Shown: positions 1 to 10,015 of the stretch, in pieces
Layout: each line of letters starts with the position of its first letter
Position numbering within the stretch: position 1 is the first letter of the stretch
From: Luminiphilus sp.
GTDB taxonomy: Bacteria > Pseudomonadota > Gammaproteobacteria > Pseudomonadales > Halieaceae
DNA: 58,682 nt
Reading direction: 5' to 3'
Assembly (NCBI GenBank): GCA_029253085.1
Contig: JAQXAF010000037.1
Span: 1-58,682 of the forward strand
Made by a program: the position numbers and the translations under genes
The notes under the pieces: model-generated
What the model was told of the DNA's origin: nothing
Database searches by the model: none
Seen by the model: the letters and a program-made list of their open reading frames with translations, nothing else

Positions 1-39
1 GGGTCTGCTCAAATTAGCGGTTGCCGAGGTATCTGGCCT

Positions 40-732
40 TCAGTTCGGCGACCGCGCTATAAGCCCTTTATCCGCTGCAAATTCCAGCACGCGGTCACAA
101 ACCGCATCTACAGTAAGTGCAGAGCTGTCTATAAGTACCGCATCTTTGGCAGCGACCAGCGGCGACGCGGAGCGGTTGGTATCACGCTCATCACGCTCGT
201 TGATAGAATCCAAAAGGCGCGGCAGGCTAACACTTTCACCTTTCTCGAGCAACTGCGCCTGACGCCGGCTTGCCCGGGCTTCTGGAGAGGCGGTCAGAAA
301 AATTTTAAGCGCTGCACTGGGGAATACCACGGTACCCATATCTCGTCCGTCAGCCACCAATCCAGGTAACGCCGCAAGCGCACGCTGACGCTCCAGTAAC
401 GCCACCCTCACCTGGGCCAATACCGCAACGGCAGAAGCCCCACGGCTACCATCTTGGGAACGAATTTGCGCAGTTACGTCTTCACCTGCAAGCCAGACTG
501 AAACACCCGAAGGCGAGGGTACAAACCGCACATCAAGGGTTTCAGCGGCGTCAACGACTCGCGCTTCATCCTGCCAGCTAATATCCCGCAGCACACACGC
601 ATGACCAACAATGCGATAAAGAGCGCCGCTGTCCAGTAAGTGCCACCCCAAGGCTGCGGCCAACTTTGTGCTCAGAGTTCCTTTGCCAGCACCGCTGGGG
701 CCATCGACACAGATAACCGGCGCTTTCGTCAT
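40..732 (-). CDS. cmk: Cytidylate kinase
   Basis: Phosphorylates CMP and dCMP to the diphosphates with ATP, feeding nucleotide synthesis in the cytoplasm. The 230-residue protein has the family's usual length. The Walker A loop GPSGAGKGT lies at about residues 12-20, and a DGRDMGTVVFP segment typical of bacterial Cmk is at about residue 127. The start ATG overlaps the aroA stop as ATGA, so it is the distal gene of the aroA operon. In pseudomonads rpsA follows directly; here only 39 bases remain before the window edge and they hold no recognisable feature. The family assignment is secure. Confidence 0.96.
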   Translation of the reverse strand: MTKAPVICVDGPSGAGKGTLSTKLAAALGWHLLDSGALYRIVGHACVLRDISWQDEARVVDAAETLDVRFVPSPSGVSVWLAGEDVTAQIRSQDGSRGASAVAVLAQVRVALLERQRALAALPGLVADGRDMGTVVFPSAALKIFLTASPEARASRRQAQLLEKGESVSLPRLLDSINERDERDTNRSASPLVAAKDAVLIDSSALTVDAVCDRVLEFAADKGLIARSPN

Positions 733-2030
733 GCCCGAGCCTCAAGCCTGAGCCCGGCACTCGATATCAGCGCAGCGAACCCGGGAAACGACGTGGCGAC
801 ATGGTCACAATCAAGCACCTCAATCGCAGCCGAAGCGCGTAACCCCGCTATGGCGAAAGCCATAGCAATACGGTGATCATGAAAGGTATTTACCGAGCCG
901 CCGCCTAATTCGCCGCCCTCAATCACAATGCCATCTGGAGTGGGCTCGTTTTGTATCCCTAATGTGCTCAGCCCCTCGGCCATCGCAGCGATCCGGTCGC
1001 TCTCTTTGACACGGAGTTCGCTGGCACCACGCAAAATCGTCGTGCCAGAAGCACACGCAGCCGCGATAAAAAGCGCGGGGAACTCGTCAATGGCTAAAGG
1101 GACTTCATCTTCTGGAATTTCAATTCCATGAAGCGGCGCATAACGAACCTGCAAATCAGCGACCGGCTCTCCGCCGATTTCCCGAGGATTAAGGACAGAA
1201 ATATCAGCCCCCATCAGGGTCAAAATATTGAGGACACCCACGCGGGTAGGGTTCATCCCAACATGCTTAAGAAGCACATCTGACCCCGGGGCAATACTGG
1301 CTCCAACAAGTAAAAACGCGGCAGAAGAAACATCCGCCGGTATGTCGATGGAGGTCCCCGTCAACCGACCGCCACCATCAAGACCAATCACCCCATTCGT
1401 AGAATCTACGTCGTAGCCAAAACCACTCAACATTCTCTCGGTATGGTCTCTCGTCGGTGCTGGCTCGGTAATCGAAGTTCTACCTTTCGCATACAAGCCT
1501 GCTAGCAACACGCAAGACTTAACTTGGGCACTGGCTATCGGTAAATCGTAGTGAATTCCCTGCAGCGAATGCCCGCCCGAAATACGCAAGGGCGGGCGTC
1601 CCTCAGATAGCGAATCAATTCGAGCGCCCATTTTAGCTAAGGGGTTAATCACCCTGCCCATGGGCCTTTGCATCAACGAAGCATCACCGATCAGCTCAGA
1701 GTCGAAATTTTGGCCCGCCAAAATACCGGCAAAAAGCCGCATGCCAGTACCCGCATTTCCTAGGTCTATAGCTTTCTGTGGAGCCACGAGACCGTGTAAT
1801 CCCACTCCATTAATCGTAAGGCTTCCCGCCTTGGGGCCCTCGATAGACACTCCCATTTGCCGGAAAGCCGCAATGGTCCTTAGTGCATCCTCGCCTTCGA
1901 GAAAACCCGCCACCTCGGTTATTCCCTCTGCCAACGAACCGAGCATTACCGATCGGTGAGACATTGACTTATCACCGGGAACTCGGTGTTCACCTGTGAA
2001 CTCGCCTCCAGGCTGCACGACAAACCTCAT
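729..2030 (-). CDS. aroA: 3-phosphoshikimate 1-carboxyvinyltransferase (EPSP synthase)
   Basis: Sixth step of the shikimate pathway: joins phosphoenolpyruvate to shikimate-3-phosphate. The 433-residue protein begins with PGDKSMSHR (about residues 18-26). It carries NAGTGMR and the RPMGR motif rather than the enteric NAGTAMR and RPIG forms, which places it with the class II (CP4-like) enzymes also found in Pseudomonas. The glycine of the NAG motif is kept, which is the ordinary state at that active-site position. The gene overlaps tyrA upstream and cmk downstream by four bases each. In pseudomonads TyrA and AroA are fused, whereas here they are two overlapping genes. Confidence 0.96.
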   Translation of the reverse strand: MRFVVQPGGEFTGEHRVPGDKSMSHRSVMLGSLAEGITEVAGFLEGEDALRTIAAFRQMGVSIEGPKAGSLTINGVGLHGLVAPQKAIDLGNAGTGMRLFAGILAGQNFDSELIGDASLMQRPMGRVINPLAKMGARIDSLSEGRPPLRISGGHSLQGIHYDLPIASAQVKSCVLLAGLYAKGRTSITEPAPTRDHTERMLSGFGYDVDSTNGVIGLDGGGRLTGTSIDIPADVSSAAFLLVGASIAPGSDVLLKHVGMNPTRVGVLNILTLMGADISVLNPREIGGEPVADLQVRYAPLHGIEIPEDEVPLAIDEFPALFIAAACASGTTILRGASELRVKESDRIAAMAEGLSTLGIQNEPTPDGIVIEGGELGGGSVNTFHDHRIAMAFAIAGLRASAAIEVLDCDHVATSFPGFAALISSAGLRLEARA

Positions 2031-2965
2031 GAAGCATCCCGTCCTTTATCGGCGCCTTCGGATTCGGGTAACTGCGCACCCGCACTGAGGTCAAAGGGAT
2101 TCAAAACTGAATCATGATCGCGTCGGACTGAGCGGCAGATCGAAAAATAACGCTCCAGTTGCTCACCCTCACCGCTTGAGATCAGTTCTTTGAGTAATGA
2201 CAGCTGCTCTTCGACCGCCGTCATTGCGTCGATTAGCGATTCTTTATTGGTCAGTGCTACATCACGCCACATTACGGGGTCGGAGGCAGCTATGCGGGTC
2301 ATATCACGCAGTGCACCACCGCCGTGCCGCATAGGGTTCAAGGTATCATCTGCCAAAGCCATGGTTAATGCATAAGCGAGCATGTGAGGTGAATGGCTAC
2401 TCGCGGCAAGCGCAGCATCATGATCTGATGCAGACATAAGTGTTACTCGCGACCCAACGCTCTCCCACATCGCGGTCACCCACTTGAGTGCCTGAGGGTC
2501 CGTGCCGGCGTCAGGGGTCAGAATGGCCTCGCGGCCTTCAAAGAGGTCAGCTCTAGCAGCCATCACACCACTATTTTCTGACCCAGCTATCGGATGCCCG
2601 GGAACAAAACGCGAATAGCTCTCAGCCATCTGATCAATAACCCAGCCCTTCATACTCGCTACGTCAGTGACAATAGGGGCCTCGTTAAGGGCTCGTAATC
2701 GACGGGGTAGGTCAGCCAACAACTCTCCCGTCGAAATAGGCGGCGCACCAATCACCAGAACATCAGCCCCAGCAATTGCCCGGCTCAGATCGAGATCATA
2801 GTCATCGATGACGCCCAGGGCCAAACCGCGCTCAAGACTTGGAGCTCTCGGACCCCAAGCAGTGATACGACCCACCCAACCGCCACGCTTAAGGGCAAGC
2901 GCCAAAGACCCCGAGATTAAACCCAGTCCTAAAAAGACAACCTTCGCAGTATTGATGGACGCCAT
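2027..2965 (-). CDS. tyrA: Prephenate dehydrogenase family protein
   Basis: Oxidative decarboxylation of prephenate (or arogenate) on the way to tyrosine. The 312-residue protein opens with a Rossmann NAD(P)-binding motif, GLGLISGS, at about residues 12-19, and contains HPIAGSEN near residue 123, a conserved part of the substrate site. No chorismate mutase or ACT domain is attached. It lies 12 bases after pheA and its TGA overlaps the aroA ATG. Whether prephenate or arogenate is preferred cannot be read from sequence. Compared with the pseudomonad cluster, the hisC aminotransferase that usually sits between pheA and tyrA is missing. Confidence 0.93.
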   Translation of the reverse strand: MASINTAKVVFLGLGLISGSLALALKRGGWVGRITAWGPRAPSLERGLALGVIDDYDLDLSRAIAGADVLVIGAPPISTGELLADLPRRLRALNEAPIVTDVASMKGWVIDQMAESYSRFVPGHPIAGSENSGVMAARADLFEGREAILTPDAGTDPQALKWVTAMWESVGSRVTLMSASDHDAALAASSHSPHMLAYALTMALADDTLNPMRHGGGALRDMTRIAASDPVMWRDVALTNKESLIDAMTAVEEQLSLLKELISSGEGEQLERYFSICRSVRRDHDSVLNPFDLSAGAQLPESEGADKGRDAS

Positions 2966-2977
2966 CGAATTAGGGCG

Positions 2978-4081
2978 TTAGATAGGGGCGCAAGGGTAAG
3001 AACCTAGGCGTTTAAGCATAATCGACTGCTCTTCAAGCTCATTCATTATCTGATCGACGATTTGATCCTCGAGATGCCCCTCAAATTCGATATAAAAAAC
3101 ATAGGTCCACTTTTCAGTTTTTGAAGGCCTAGAGTCGATACGCGTCAAGCTAATACCCGCATCTTCAAACGGTCGCAGCAAATCAAGCAAGGCTCCGGGC
3201 CTATTGCGACTGGCAATAATGACTGAGGTTTTATCCTTACCACTCGCAGGTACAAAGTCTCGACCCAAAACCAAAAATCGCGTTGTATTACTCGCGTAAT
3301 CTTGAATGGATACCTCGCGTTTTTCCAAGGTATACATTTCAGCGGCGATATCCCCAGCTATTGCCGCAACACCCGTCTCAAGCTGTGCCCGTCGAGCCGC
3401 CTCGCCATTGCTGGCGACCGGTTCCAGTGGCACTTGAGGTAGATGGGTTTCTAACCAAGTTCGGCACTGAGCTAAGGCTTGTGGATGACCGCAAATTTTC
3501 CCAATGTCTGTGTTACCCGTGGCTTTACCGACAAATAAATGGTGGACGACAGGCAACTCGACTTCGCCAACGATGTGTAGGGGAGACTCGAGAAAACAAT
3601 CTAGGGTTTGACCGATCATTCCCTCAGTAGAATTCTCTACGGGCACCACTCCGAAATCACAACGACGCTCTTCGACCTCTCTAAACACACCTTGAATTGA
3701 AGATTGAGCGTGGGGCAAAGCAGATTGGCCAAAATGTTTTCGGGCTGCGGCCTGAGTATAGGTCCCCACTGGACCCAAAAAAGCTACCGATAGTGGCTTC
3801 TCAAGGGCCAAACAGCTCGACATGATTTCACGGAAAATTCGGGCCATGTAGTCAGCGGGCAACGGCCCTGGATTTCTGTCTTGAATCGCACGAAGCACCT
3901 GCGCTTCGCGTTCAGGACGATAAAATAGTGGTGACGCTTGGGTATCTGATTGCACAGCAGCGAGCTTAATCTCAGCGACTTCTTGGGCACAGCGCGCACG
4001 GTCGCTGATCAAAGCCAATAACTGCCCATCGATATCGTCGATACGAGCCCGGATGGTCTCAAGTTGCTCATCAGTCGCCAT
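2978..4081 (-). CDS. pheA: Bifunctional chorismate mutase / prephenate dehydratase (P-protein)
   Basis: Converts chorismate to prephenate and then phenylpyruvate for phenylalanine synthesis. The 367 residues divide into an AroQ-type chorismate mutase (about 1-92), a prephenate dehydratase domain beginning near VAFLGPVGTYTQ (about 99-280) with the TTRF motif, and a C-terminal ACT domain (about 285-360). The ACT domain contains LTRIDSRPSK, a variant of the ESRP motif that binds phenylalanine, so feedback inhibition is expected. The start ATG lies three bases after the serC stop, pointing to one transcript from gyrA or serC through cmk. Confidence 0.96.
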   Translation of the reverse strand: MATDEQLETIRARIDDIDGQLLALISDRARCAQEVAEIKLAAVQSDTQASPLFYRPEREAQVLRAIQDRNPGPLPADYMARIFREIMSSCLALEKPLSVAFLGPVGTYTQAAARKHFGQSALPHAQSSIQGVFREVEERRCDFGVVPVENSTEGMIGQTLDCFLESPLHIVGEVELPVVHHLFVGKATGNTDIGKICGHPQALAQCRTWLETHLPQVPLEPVASNGEAARRAQLETGVAAIAGDIAAEMYTLEKREVSIQDYASNTTRFLVLGRDFVPASGKDKTSVIIASRNRPGALLDLLRPFEDAGISLTRIDSRPSKTEKWTYVFYIEFEGHLEDQIVDQIMNELEEQSIMLKRLGSYPCAPI

Positions 4082-4084
4082 AGT

Positions 4085-5161
4085 TCAACCGTAACGCTGC
4101 TCAAACTCAGACATAAAATTGCACAGCGCCTCGACTGCCGCCTCAGGAACTGCGTTGTAAATGCTGGCTCGCATACCGCCTACCGAGCGGTGTCCTTTCA
4201 GGTTAGTCAGCCCCGCCTGCTCTGCCTCCGCCAGAAATACCTTATCGAGCTCAGAGTCCAATAACGTAAAGGGCACATTCATCCAGGACCGCGCCGATTC
4301 ACTGACTGGATTATTATAAAAGCCTGAGTTATCGATCTGCCGATAAAGGCGTGCCGCTTTTCGCGCATTGATGGCACCCATGACCTCAAGGCCGCCCAAG
4401 GATTCAAGCCACTCAAAAACCAGGCCCGTTAAGTAAACAGCAAACGTTGGCGGCGTGTTATACATCGACCCGTTTGCCGCGGCAGTCTCCCAATTCAGCA
4501 TCGCGGGGCAACTAGGCCTCGCCTGACCGAGGAGCTCCTTTCGAACTATGACTAACGCCAAGCCCGCTGGACCAATGTTTTTTTGCGCACCCGCATAAAT
4601 GACGCCAAATTGCGTGACATCGACAGGACGCGACATTAGTGTCGATGACATGTCGGCAACAAGGGGCGGCTCAACCGCGGGGATAGCCGAAAACTCTAGC
4701 CCACCAATGGTCTCATTGGGACAATAGTGAACATAGCGGCCTTCCGAAAACGACCAATTATCGCGACTAGGAATTGACATAAAGTTGTCGGCACTGCCAT
4801 CTGCAACACAGTGGGCATTGACAAATCGCTTGCCTTCGGCAAACGCTTTTTTTGACCACTGACCCGTAACAAGGTAATCGGCACTGTCGGCTTCTGAGCT
4901 CAGGTTGAGCGGTACCGCGGCAAACTGCTGGCTCGCACCGCCCTGCTGAAACAGCACCGCGTAATCATCGGACACATTTAACAAACGCCTTAACCGGCTC
5001 TCTGCCTGCTCCATAACGTCAACGAAGGCTTTGCTGCGATGACTGAGCTCTAGGACTGAGGCGCCTTGGCCCTGCCATTCAAGCATTTCTTCCTGAGCTC
5101 TTTTCAGCACAGCTTCAGGTAAGGCGGCGGGGCCGGCGCAAAAATTATGGACTCGAGGCAC
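4085..5161 (-). CDS. serC: Phosphoserine aminotransferase
   Basis: PLP-dependent enzyme converting 3-phosphohydroxypyruvate to phosphoserine; it also serves pyridoxine synthesis in gammaproteobacteria with the PdxB/PdxA route. The 358-residue length fits the family. The N-terminus VHNFCAGPAALPE is characteristic, and the PLP lysine sits in AQKNIGPAG at about residue 195. The start is GTG, three bases after the gyrA stop. The gyrA-serC-pheA order is the same as in pseudomonads. Confidence 0.96.
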   Translation of the reverse strand: MPRVHNFCAGPAALPEAVLKRAQEEMLEWQGQGASVLELSHRSKAFVDVMEQAESRLRRLLNVSDDYAVLFQQGGASQQFAAVPLNLSSEADSADYLVTGQWSKKAFAEGKRFVNAHCVADGSADNFMSIPSRDNWSFSEGRYVHYCPNETIGGLEFSAIPAVEPPLVADMSSTLMSRPVDVTQFGVIYAGAQKNIGPAGLALVIVRKELLGQARPSCPAMLNWETAAANGSMYNTPPTFAVYLTGLVFEWLESLGGLEVMGAINARKAARLYRQIDNSGFYNNPVSESARSWMNVPFTLLDSELDKVFLAEAEQAGLTNLKGHRSVGGMRASIYNAVPEAAVEALCNFMSEFEQRYG

Positions 5162-5164
5162 GAT

Positions 5165-7795
5165 TCAAGACTCTCCGGTATCTCCGTTGGCCGCCGGCAC
5201 CTCTGATTCTGGGGAATCAACAGATTCGGCCAACTCTGCCTCTGGCACCGCGTCATCGTCTTCAACAATTCGACTCAAACGCACTAATTTTTCATCTTCA
5301 CGGGTTTTAATAACGCGAACGCCCTGGGTGTTACGGCCCAGCGTTGAAATTTCCTCAACCCGCGTTCTAACAGCTGTCCCCTGATCCGAGATCAACATAA
5401 TTTCATCGCCCGCGGAAACTTGAACGGCACCTACCAAAGGACCATTTTTGGCAGTCGTCGCCATCGCAATAACGCCCTTGGTTCCCCGCCCCTTACAGGG
5501 AAACTCCTCTGTGTCTGTACGTTTGCCGTAGCCTTTTTCACTGACCGTCAAAATAGTGCTGTCTGCCTGGGGAACAATGAGTGATATCAGGCGGTGTTCA
5601 TCACCTAATTTAATACCCCTAACCCCTCGTGCTGTCCGCCCCATAGCGCGAACAGCCTGCTCTTGGAATCTGACGGCTTTACCTTCGCTAGACAGCAGCA
5701 TGACATCGCAGCCGCCATCAGTTACAGCAGTTCCGACTAGCCAATCATCTGCCTCAAGCTCCAAGGCCCGCAAACCGACGCTACGCTGTCGAGCAAATTG
5801 CTGCATATCGGTTTTCTTCACGATGCCCCGTGCTGTGGCCATAAAAATGAAATGCCCTTCCTCATAGCCCTCCACTGGCAAGATAGAAGTAATACGCTCA
5901 CCTTCATCGAGGGGTAACAAATTGACCATCGGGCGGCCCCGAGCATTGCGGCTCGCCAGAGGAATATGGAACACCTTTAGCCAATACACTTTGCCAAGAT
6001 CTGAAAAGCACAAAATCGTCGCGTGGGTACTTGCAATCAGCAAATGCTCTACGAAGTCCTCATCTTTAACCGCTGTTGCTGATCGCCCTGTGCCGCCTCG
6101 GCGTTGTGCTTGGTAATCTGACAGCGATTGAGTTTTTGCATAGCCGCCGTGAGAAATCGTCACCACACGATCTTCTTCTGTAATCAGATCCTCAACGCTT
6201 AGGTCGTGGGTAGAGTCCGTGATCTCGGTCAGTCGATCGTCGCCGAACTCCTCCACCAACTCCTTGAGCTCATCTCGGATTACCTGACGCAGACGATCTG
6301 GGTCTTGAAGAATTTCAAGATACCCTGCTATTTCAACCAGTTTGTCCGAGTATTCTTGCAATAGCTTTTCATGTTCTAGACCGGTCAACCGGTGCAGTCG
6401 CAGCTCCAAAATAGCCTGAGCTTGCGCAGGAGATAAAAAGTACTGACCTTCGTGCAAACCAAACTCTTTGGGCAAGTCGTCGGGGCGACAAGCGTCCTCA
6501 CCAGCGCGCTCAAGCATGCCGGTGACTTCTCCAGACAGCCAGGATTTGGCAACCAAACCGGCTTTAGCATCGGCCGGTGTGGGCGACGTTTTAATCAACT
6601 CGATAATTTCGTCAATATTAACCAGAGCGATGGCAAGTCCTTCGAGCACATGACCCCGCTCGCGAGCTTTGCGTAATAAATAAACCGTTCTTCGCGTTAC
6701 TACCTCGCGCCGATGGCGAACAAACGCCTCAATCATTTCAAGCAGATTCAGCGTGCGTGGCTGCCCATCGACCAGCGCCACCATATTAATACCAACGACC
6801 GATTGCAGCTGAGTTTGGGCGTACAAGTTATTAAGGACAACATCGCCCATTTCACCCCGACGCAATTCAATGACGACCCGGAGACCGTCCTTGTCTGATT
6901 CATCACGCAGTTCGGTAATGCCTTCTAATTTCTTTTCTTTGACCAACTCCGCGATGCGCTCGATCAGGCGCGCCTTATTCAGCTGATAGGGAATTTCATG
7001 AATAATGATGGTGTCTTTGCCACGACTCTCATCGGTAATAACTTCAGCGCGCGCCCGAACATAAATCCGACCACGCCCTGTGCGATAAGCCTGAACAATA
7101 CCCGCTCGTCCATTGATAATGGCGCCGGTCGGAAAGTCGGGGCCCGGGATATATTCCATCAACCCATCGACATCTATCTCAGGATTGTCAATAAACGCCA
7201 GACAGCCCGCTACGACCTCCCTAATATTGTGGGGCGGAATGTTTGTTGCCATTCCCACGGCAATACCAGAAGAACCATTGATCAGCAGGTTAGGGGCTCG
7301 AGTCGGCAATACCACCGGAATTTGCTCAGAACCGTCGTAGTTATCGACAAAATCGACCGTTTCTTTATCGAGGTCTGCAAGCAGCGCATGGGCTAACTTG
7401 CTCATCCGAATTTCGGTGTACCGCATAGCCGCAGCTGAGTCACCGTCAATCGAACCGAAATTTCCTTGTCCATCCACTAACGTGTAACGCAGTGAAAAGT
7501 CCTGTGCCATACGAACAATCGTGTCGTAGACGGCGGAGTCTCCGTGGGGATGGTACTTACCAATGACGTCCCCTACGATTCTGGCGGACTTTTTGTAAGC
7601 CTTGTTCCAGTCGTTATTGAGCTCATTCATCGCGAAGAGCACCCGCCTGTGCACAGGTTTCAAGCCATCGCGCACGTCTGGCAATGCTCGCCCGACAATG
7701 ACGCTCATGGCGTAGTCCATGTACGACTGCTTGAGCTCGTCTTCGATATTTACGGGAAGCACTTCCCGTGCGATTTCCTTGGGTGTCTCTGCCAT
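5165..7795 (-). CDS. gyrA: DNA gyrase subunit A
   Basis: Breakage-reunion subunit of the type IIA topoisomerase that supercoils DNA. At 876 residues it has normal length. The active-site tyrosine is Tyr126 in AAMRYTE (E. coli Tyr122). The quinolone-resistance region reads [10 protein letters not shown] with Ser87 and Asp91 (E. coli Ser83 and Asp87), the wild-type state. The C-terminal beta-pinwheel contains a GyrA box, QRRGGTG, and ends in an acidic tail. The ATG at 7795 is preceded by a 132-base divergent region shared with the deaminase gene. It is the first gene of the minus-strand block. Confidence 0.98.
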   Translation of the reverse strand: MAETPKEIAREVLPVNIEDELKQSYMDYAMSVIVGRALPDVRDGLKPVHRRVLFAMNELNNDWNKAYKKSARIVGDVIGKYHPHGDSAVYDTIVRMAQDFSLRYTLVDGQGNFGSIDGDSAAAMRYTEIRMSKLAHALLADLDKETVDFVDNYDGSEQIPVVLPTRAPNLLINGSSGIAVGMATNIPPHNIREVVAGCLAFIDNPEIDVDGLMEYIPGPDFPTGAIINGRAGIVQAYRTGRGRIYVRARAEVITDESRGKDTIIIHEIPYQLNKARLIERIAELVKEKKLEGITELRDESDKDGLRVVIELRRGEMGDVVLNNLYAQTQLQSVVGINMVALVDGQPRTLNLLEMIEAFVRHRREVVTRRTVYLLRKARERGHVLEGLAIALVNIDEIIELIKTSPTPADAKAGLVAKSWLSGEVTGMLERAGEDACRPDDLPKEFGLHEGQYFLSPAQAQAILELRLHRLTGLEHEKLLQEYSDKLVEIAGYLEILQDPDRLRQVIRDELKELVEEFGDDRLTEITDSTHDLSVEDLITEEDRVVTISHGGYAKTQSLSDYQAQRRGGTGRSATAVKDEDFVEHLLIASTHATILCFSDLGKVYWLKVFHIPLASRNARGRPMVNLLPLDEGERITSILPVEGYEEGHFIFMATARGIVKKTDMQQFARQRSVGLRALELEADDWLVGTAVTDGGCDVMLLSSEGKAVRFQEQAVRAMGRTARGVRGIKLGDEHRLISLIVPQADSTILTVSEKGYGKRTDTEEFPCKGRGTKGVIAMATTAKNGPLVGAVQVSAGDEIMLISDQGTAVRTRVEEISTLGRNTQGVRVIKTREDEKLVRLSRIVEDDDAVPEAELAESVDSPESEVPAANGDTGES

Positions 7796-7824
7796 TAGAA
7801 CTGCTTTGTCTGATCGGGGGAGTT

Positions 7825-7839
7825 ATCAGCACCGCTGAT
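7825..7839 (-). promoter_or_regulatory. Hairpin in the gyrA leader, divergent gyrA/mtaD region
   Basis: A perfect inverted repeat, ATCAGC-N3-GCTGAT, lies 30 bases upstream of the gyrA start, within the 132-base divergent region 7796-7927. On the minus strand a TATGCT hexamer just upstream of it could be a -10 element. Supercoiling-sensitive control of gyrA is known in other bacteria; nothing here proves it. The repeat may be a leader hairpin or an operator. Confidence 0.3.
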
Positions 7840-7927
7840 GCCCCATAGCATATCAAATTACGCTCTCTGAGGCCATCTTCCCTATCCATACCGGGCACGG
7901 CGACAAGGCAACGGTTATACTCCCAAG

Positions 7928-9295
7928 ATGAACTCTTCAAACCCGTCATCTGTCGCTGATCTTGTTATCCATCCTGAATGGATTGTTCCGGTGGTGCCCA
8001 AGGGCCAGGTTCTCACTAACCACAGCGTTGTCGTCACTGACGGCTGTATTATTGGCATTGTGCCCAGTAATGAAGCACAGCAAATTCACGCTACAGAGCA
8101 TCTGAATTTGCCCTCCCAGGTCCTGCTACCGGGGCTCATCAATGCCCATGGTCACAGCGCCATGACGTTGTTGCGCGGGATTGCAGACGACGCCCCATTG
8201 CTGAGCTGGTTACAGGACCATATCTGGCCTTTGGAGGCCGCCTTTGTCTCTGAAACTTTCGTTCGTGATGGGACTGACCTCGCACTTCTTGAGTTAGTCA
8301 TGGGGGGAACAACAACCTTCAGTGACATGTATTTTTTCCCCGATATTACCGCGCAGCGGACGGATCTCGCGGGACTCCGAGCGCAATTGGTCTTCCCCGT
8401 CATTGACGTTGCCACCGCGTGGGCAACTGACAGCGAGGCTTGCCTAGAGAAAGGGCTCGCCCTACGCGATGAGTATCGAGATCACGCCTTGATTGAGGTC
8501 GGTATCGGTGCGCATTCCACCTATGGCATGCCAGAAACCACACTTCGTAAAATTGCCACATTGATGCATGAACTGGATGCCCCGCTGCAAATTCACTTGC
8601 ACGAAACCCAGGCAGAGATCGCTAGGGCACTAGAAACCCATGGCGAACGTCCCATCAGCCTGCTCGATCGCCTAGGTTTACTGGGGCCACGAACACAATG
8701 TGTCCACATGACAACCCTTGCAGATGACGATATTGGCCTACTAAGCCGCAGCAACAGCCATGTGATTCACTGTCCGCGATCTAATATGAAGCTGGCATCA
8801 GGCATTAGCCCGGTGGATCGGCTCTTGGCGGCAGGGGTAAACGTCGCCTTGGGCACCGACGGTGCCGCCAGTAACAACCGCCTTAGCATGCTGGGAGAAC
8901 TGCAAATGGCCGCTTTGTTGGCCAAACTCGAATCTCTGGATGCTACCGCCCTACCGGCGACGACGGCACTGGAAGTCGCCACCTTGGGGGGAGCTCGGGC
9001 GCTGGGGCTTGAAGCAACCGTTGGCTCAATCGAGCCGGACAAAGCCGCTGATTTGATTGCGCTTGATTTAAGCCAACCCCATACCCAACCACTCAACAAC
9101 ATAGTTTCACAGATTGTTTATGCCACTAATGGCACCGAATTGACGCACAGCTGGGTAGCGGGACAACCGTTGGTCCGTGATGGCCAGCCCCTTACACTGG
9201 CGCCAGCTGACATCTCAGCACGTGTCGCTCGCTGGCCCGAGAAATTCCAGACCCACCAAGCCTCAATTGATCTAACTGGGAATCACCTTTCATGA
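7928..9295 (+). CDS. mtaD: 5-methylthioadenosine/S-adenosylhomocysteine deaminase family amidohydrolase
   Basis: Member of the TRZ/ATZ amidohydrolase branch that deaminates methylthioadenosine, S-adenosylhomocysteine or related adenosines. The 455-residue protein shows the metal site of the fold: NAHGHS near residue 75, QIHLHE near 222, a further histidine in CVHMTT and the aspartate of GTDGAASNN near 318. It lies upstream of ubiG with a 4-base ATGA overlap, as in pseudomonads. Removing SAH next to a SAM-dependent methyltransferase makes biochemical sense. Exact substrate is inferred from family and context. Confidence 0.85.
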   Translation: MNSSNPSSVADLVIHPEWIVPVVPKGQVLTNHSVVVTDGCIIGIVPSNEAQQIHATEHLNLPSQVLLPGLINAHGHSAMTLLRGIADDAPLLSWLQDHIWPLEAAFVSETFVRDGTDLALLELVMGGTTTFSDMYFFPDITAQRTDLAGLRAQLVFPVIDVATAWATDSEACLEKGLALRDEYRDHALIEVGIGAHSTYGMPETTLRKIATLMHELDAPLQIHLHETQAEIARALETHGERPISLLDRLGLLGPRTQCVHMTTLADDDIGLLSRSNSHVIHCPRSNMKLASGISPVDRLLAAGVNVALGTDGAASNNRLSMLGELQMAALLAKLESLDATALPATTALEVATLGGARALGLEATVGSIEPDKAADLIALDLSQPHTQPLNNIVSQIVYATNGTELTHSWVAGQPLVRDGQPLTLAPADISARVARWPEKFQTHQASIDLTGNHLS

Positions 9296-10011
9296 CCACA
9301 CCACCCAATGTTGACCCGGCAGAAATCGCAAAATTTGAAGCCCTAGCGGCGCGCTGGTGGGACCCCAACTCAGAATTCAAGCCCCTGCATGCGATCAATC
9401 CCCTCAGGGCCGGCTGGATCGACGAACACTCGGGTGTCGCCGGAAAGAACTTACTCGACGTGGGTTGCGGTGGCGGTCTGTTAACCGAAGCCATGGCGTG
9501 GCGTGGCGCCAAAGCAGTGAAAGGTGTTGATATGGGAGAGGCGCCCTTGAGCGTAGCGCGCCTTCATCAACTCGAGAGCGGCTTAGACATCGACTACGAA
9601 AAGATCACCGCTGAGCAGCTAGCTGAACGTGAAGGCGAGGTTTATGACGTCGTAACATGTCTTGAGATGTTAGAACACGTACCCGATCCTAGCGCCGTTA
9701 TTCAGGCCTGCGCAGATCTAGCGCAACCCGGCGCCGACCTGTATTTTTCCACCATCAATCGAAATCCCAAGGCGTTCGCCTTTGCCATCGTGGGGGCAGA
9801 GTACGTTTTAAATTTGCTTCCCAAAGGCACCCATGATTACAGCAAATTTATTAAGCCCTCAGAGCTAGCCAACTGGATTCGTCAAGCGGGCTTGACCCTA
9901 ACGCACATGTGCGGGCTTACCTACAACCCTCTTACCCAGCATTATCGCCTGCACCCACGCGATGTGTCGGTCAACTATATGGTCAGGGCGACCAAGCCAA
10001 AGGCACCCTGA
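9292..10011 (+). CDS. ubiG: Ubiquinone biosynthesis O-methyltransferase
   Basis: Performs both O-methylation steps of ubiquinone synthesis, using SAM. The 239-residue protein has the typical N-terminal segment [15 protein letters not shown] and SAM motif [10 protein letters not shown], at about residues 55-63. It starts on the stop codon of the deaminase gene and is followed four bases later by the phosphatase GTG. The operon order deaminase-ubiG-mupP-yciK matches that of pseudomonads. Confidence 0.95.
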   Translation: MTTPPNVDPAEIAKFEALAARWWDPNSEFKPLHAINPLRAGWIDEHSGVAGKNLLDVGCGGGLLTEAMAWRGAKAVKGVDMGEAPLSVARLHQLESGLDIDYEKITAEQLAEREGEVYDVVTCLEMLEHVPDPSAVIQACADLAQPGADLYFSTINRNPKAFAFAIVGAEYVLNLLPKGTHDYSKFIKPSELANWIRQAGLTLTHMCGLTYNPLTQHYRLHPRDVSVNYMVRATKPKAP

Positions 10012-10015
10012 GCCA

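Noticed and set aside
729-2030. Glyphosate-tolerance form of EPSP synthase
   Set aside because: The protein is of the class II type, but the glycine in NAGTG that CP4 changes to alanine is kept, so tolerance cannot be claimed from sequence.
3283-3630. A 115-residue plus-strand frame inside pheA
   Set aside because: Antisense shadow of a well-conserved gene, with no protein-like pattern.
5165-7795. Possible quinolone-resistance substitutions in GyrA
   Set aside because: The positions equivalent to E. coli Ser83 and Asp87 are Ser87 and Asp91, both wild type.
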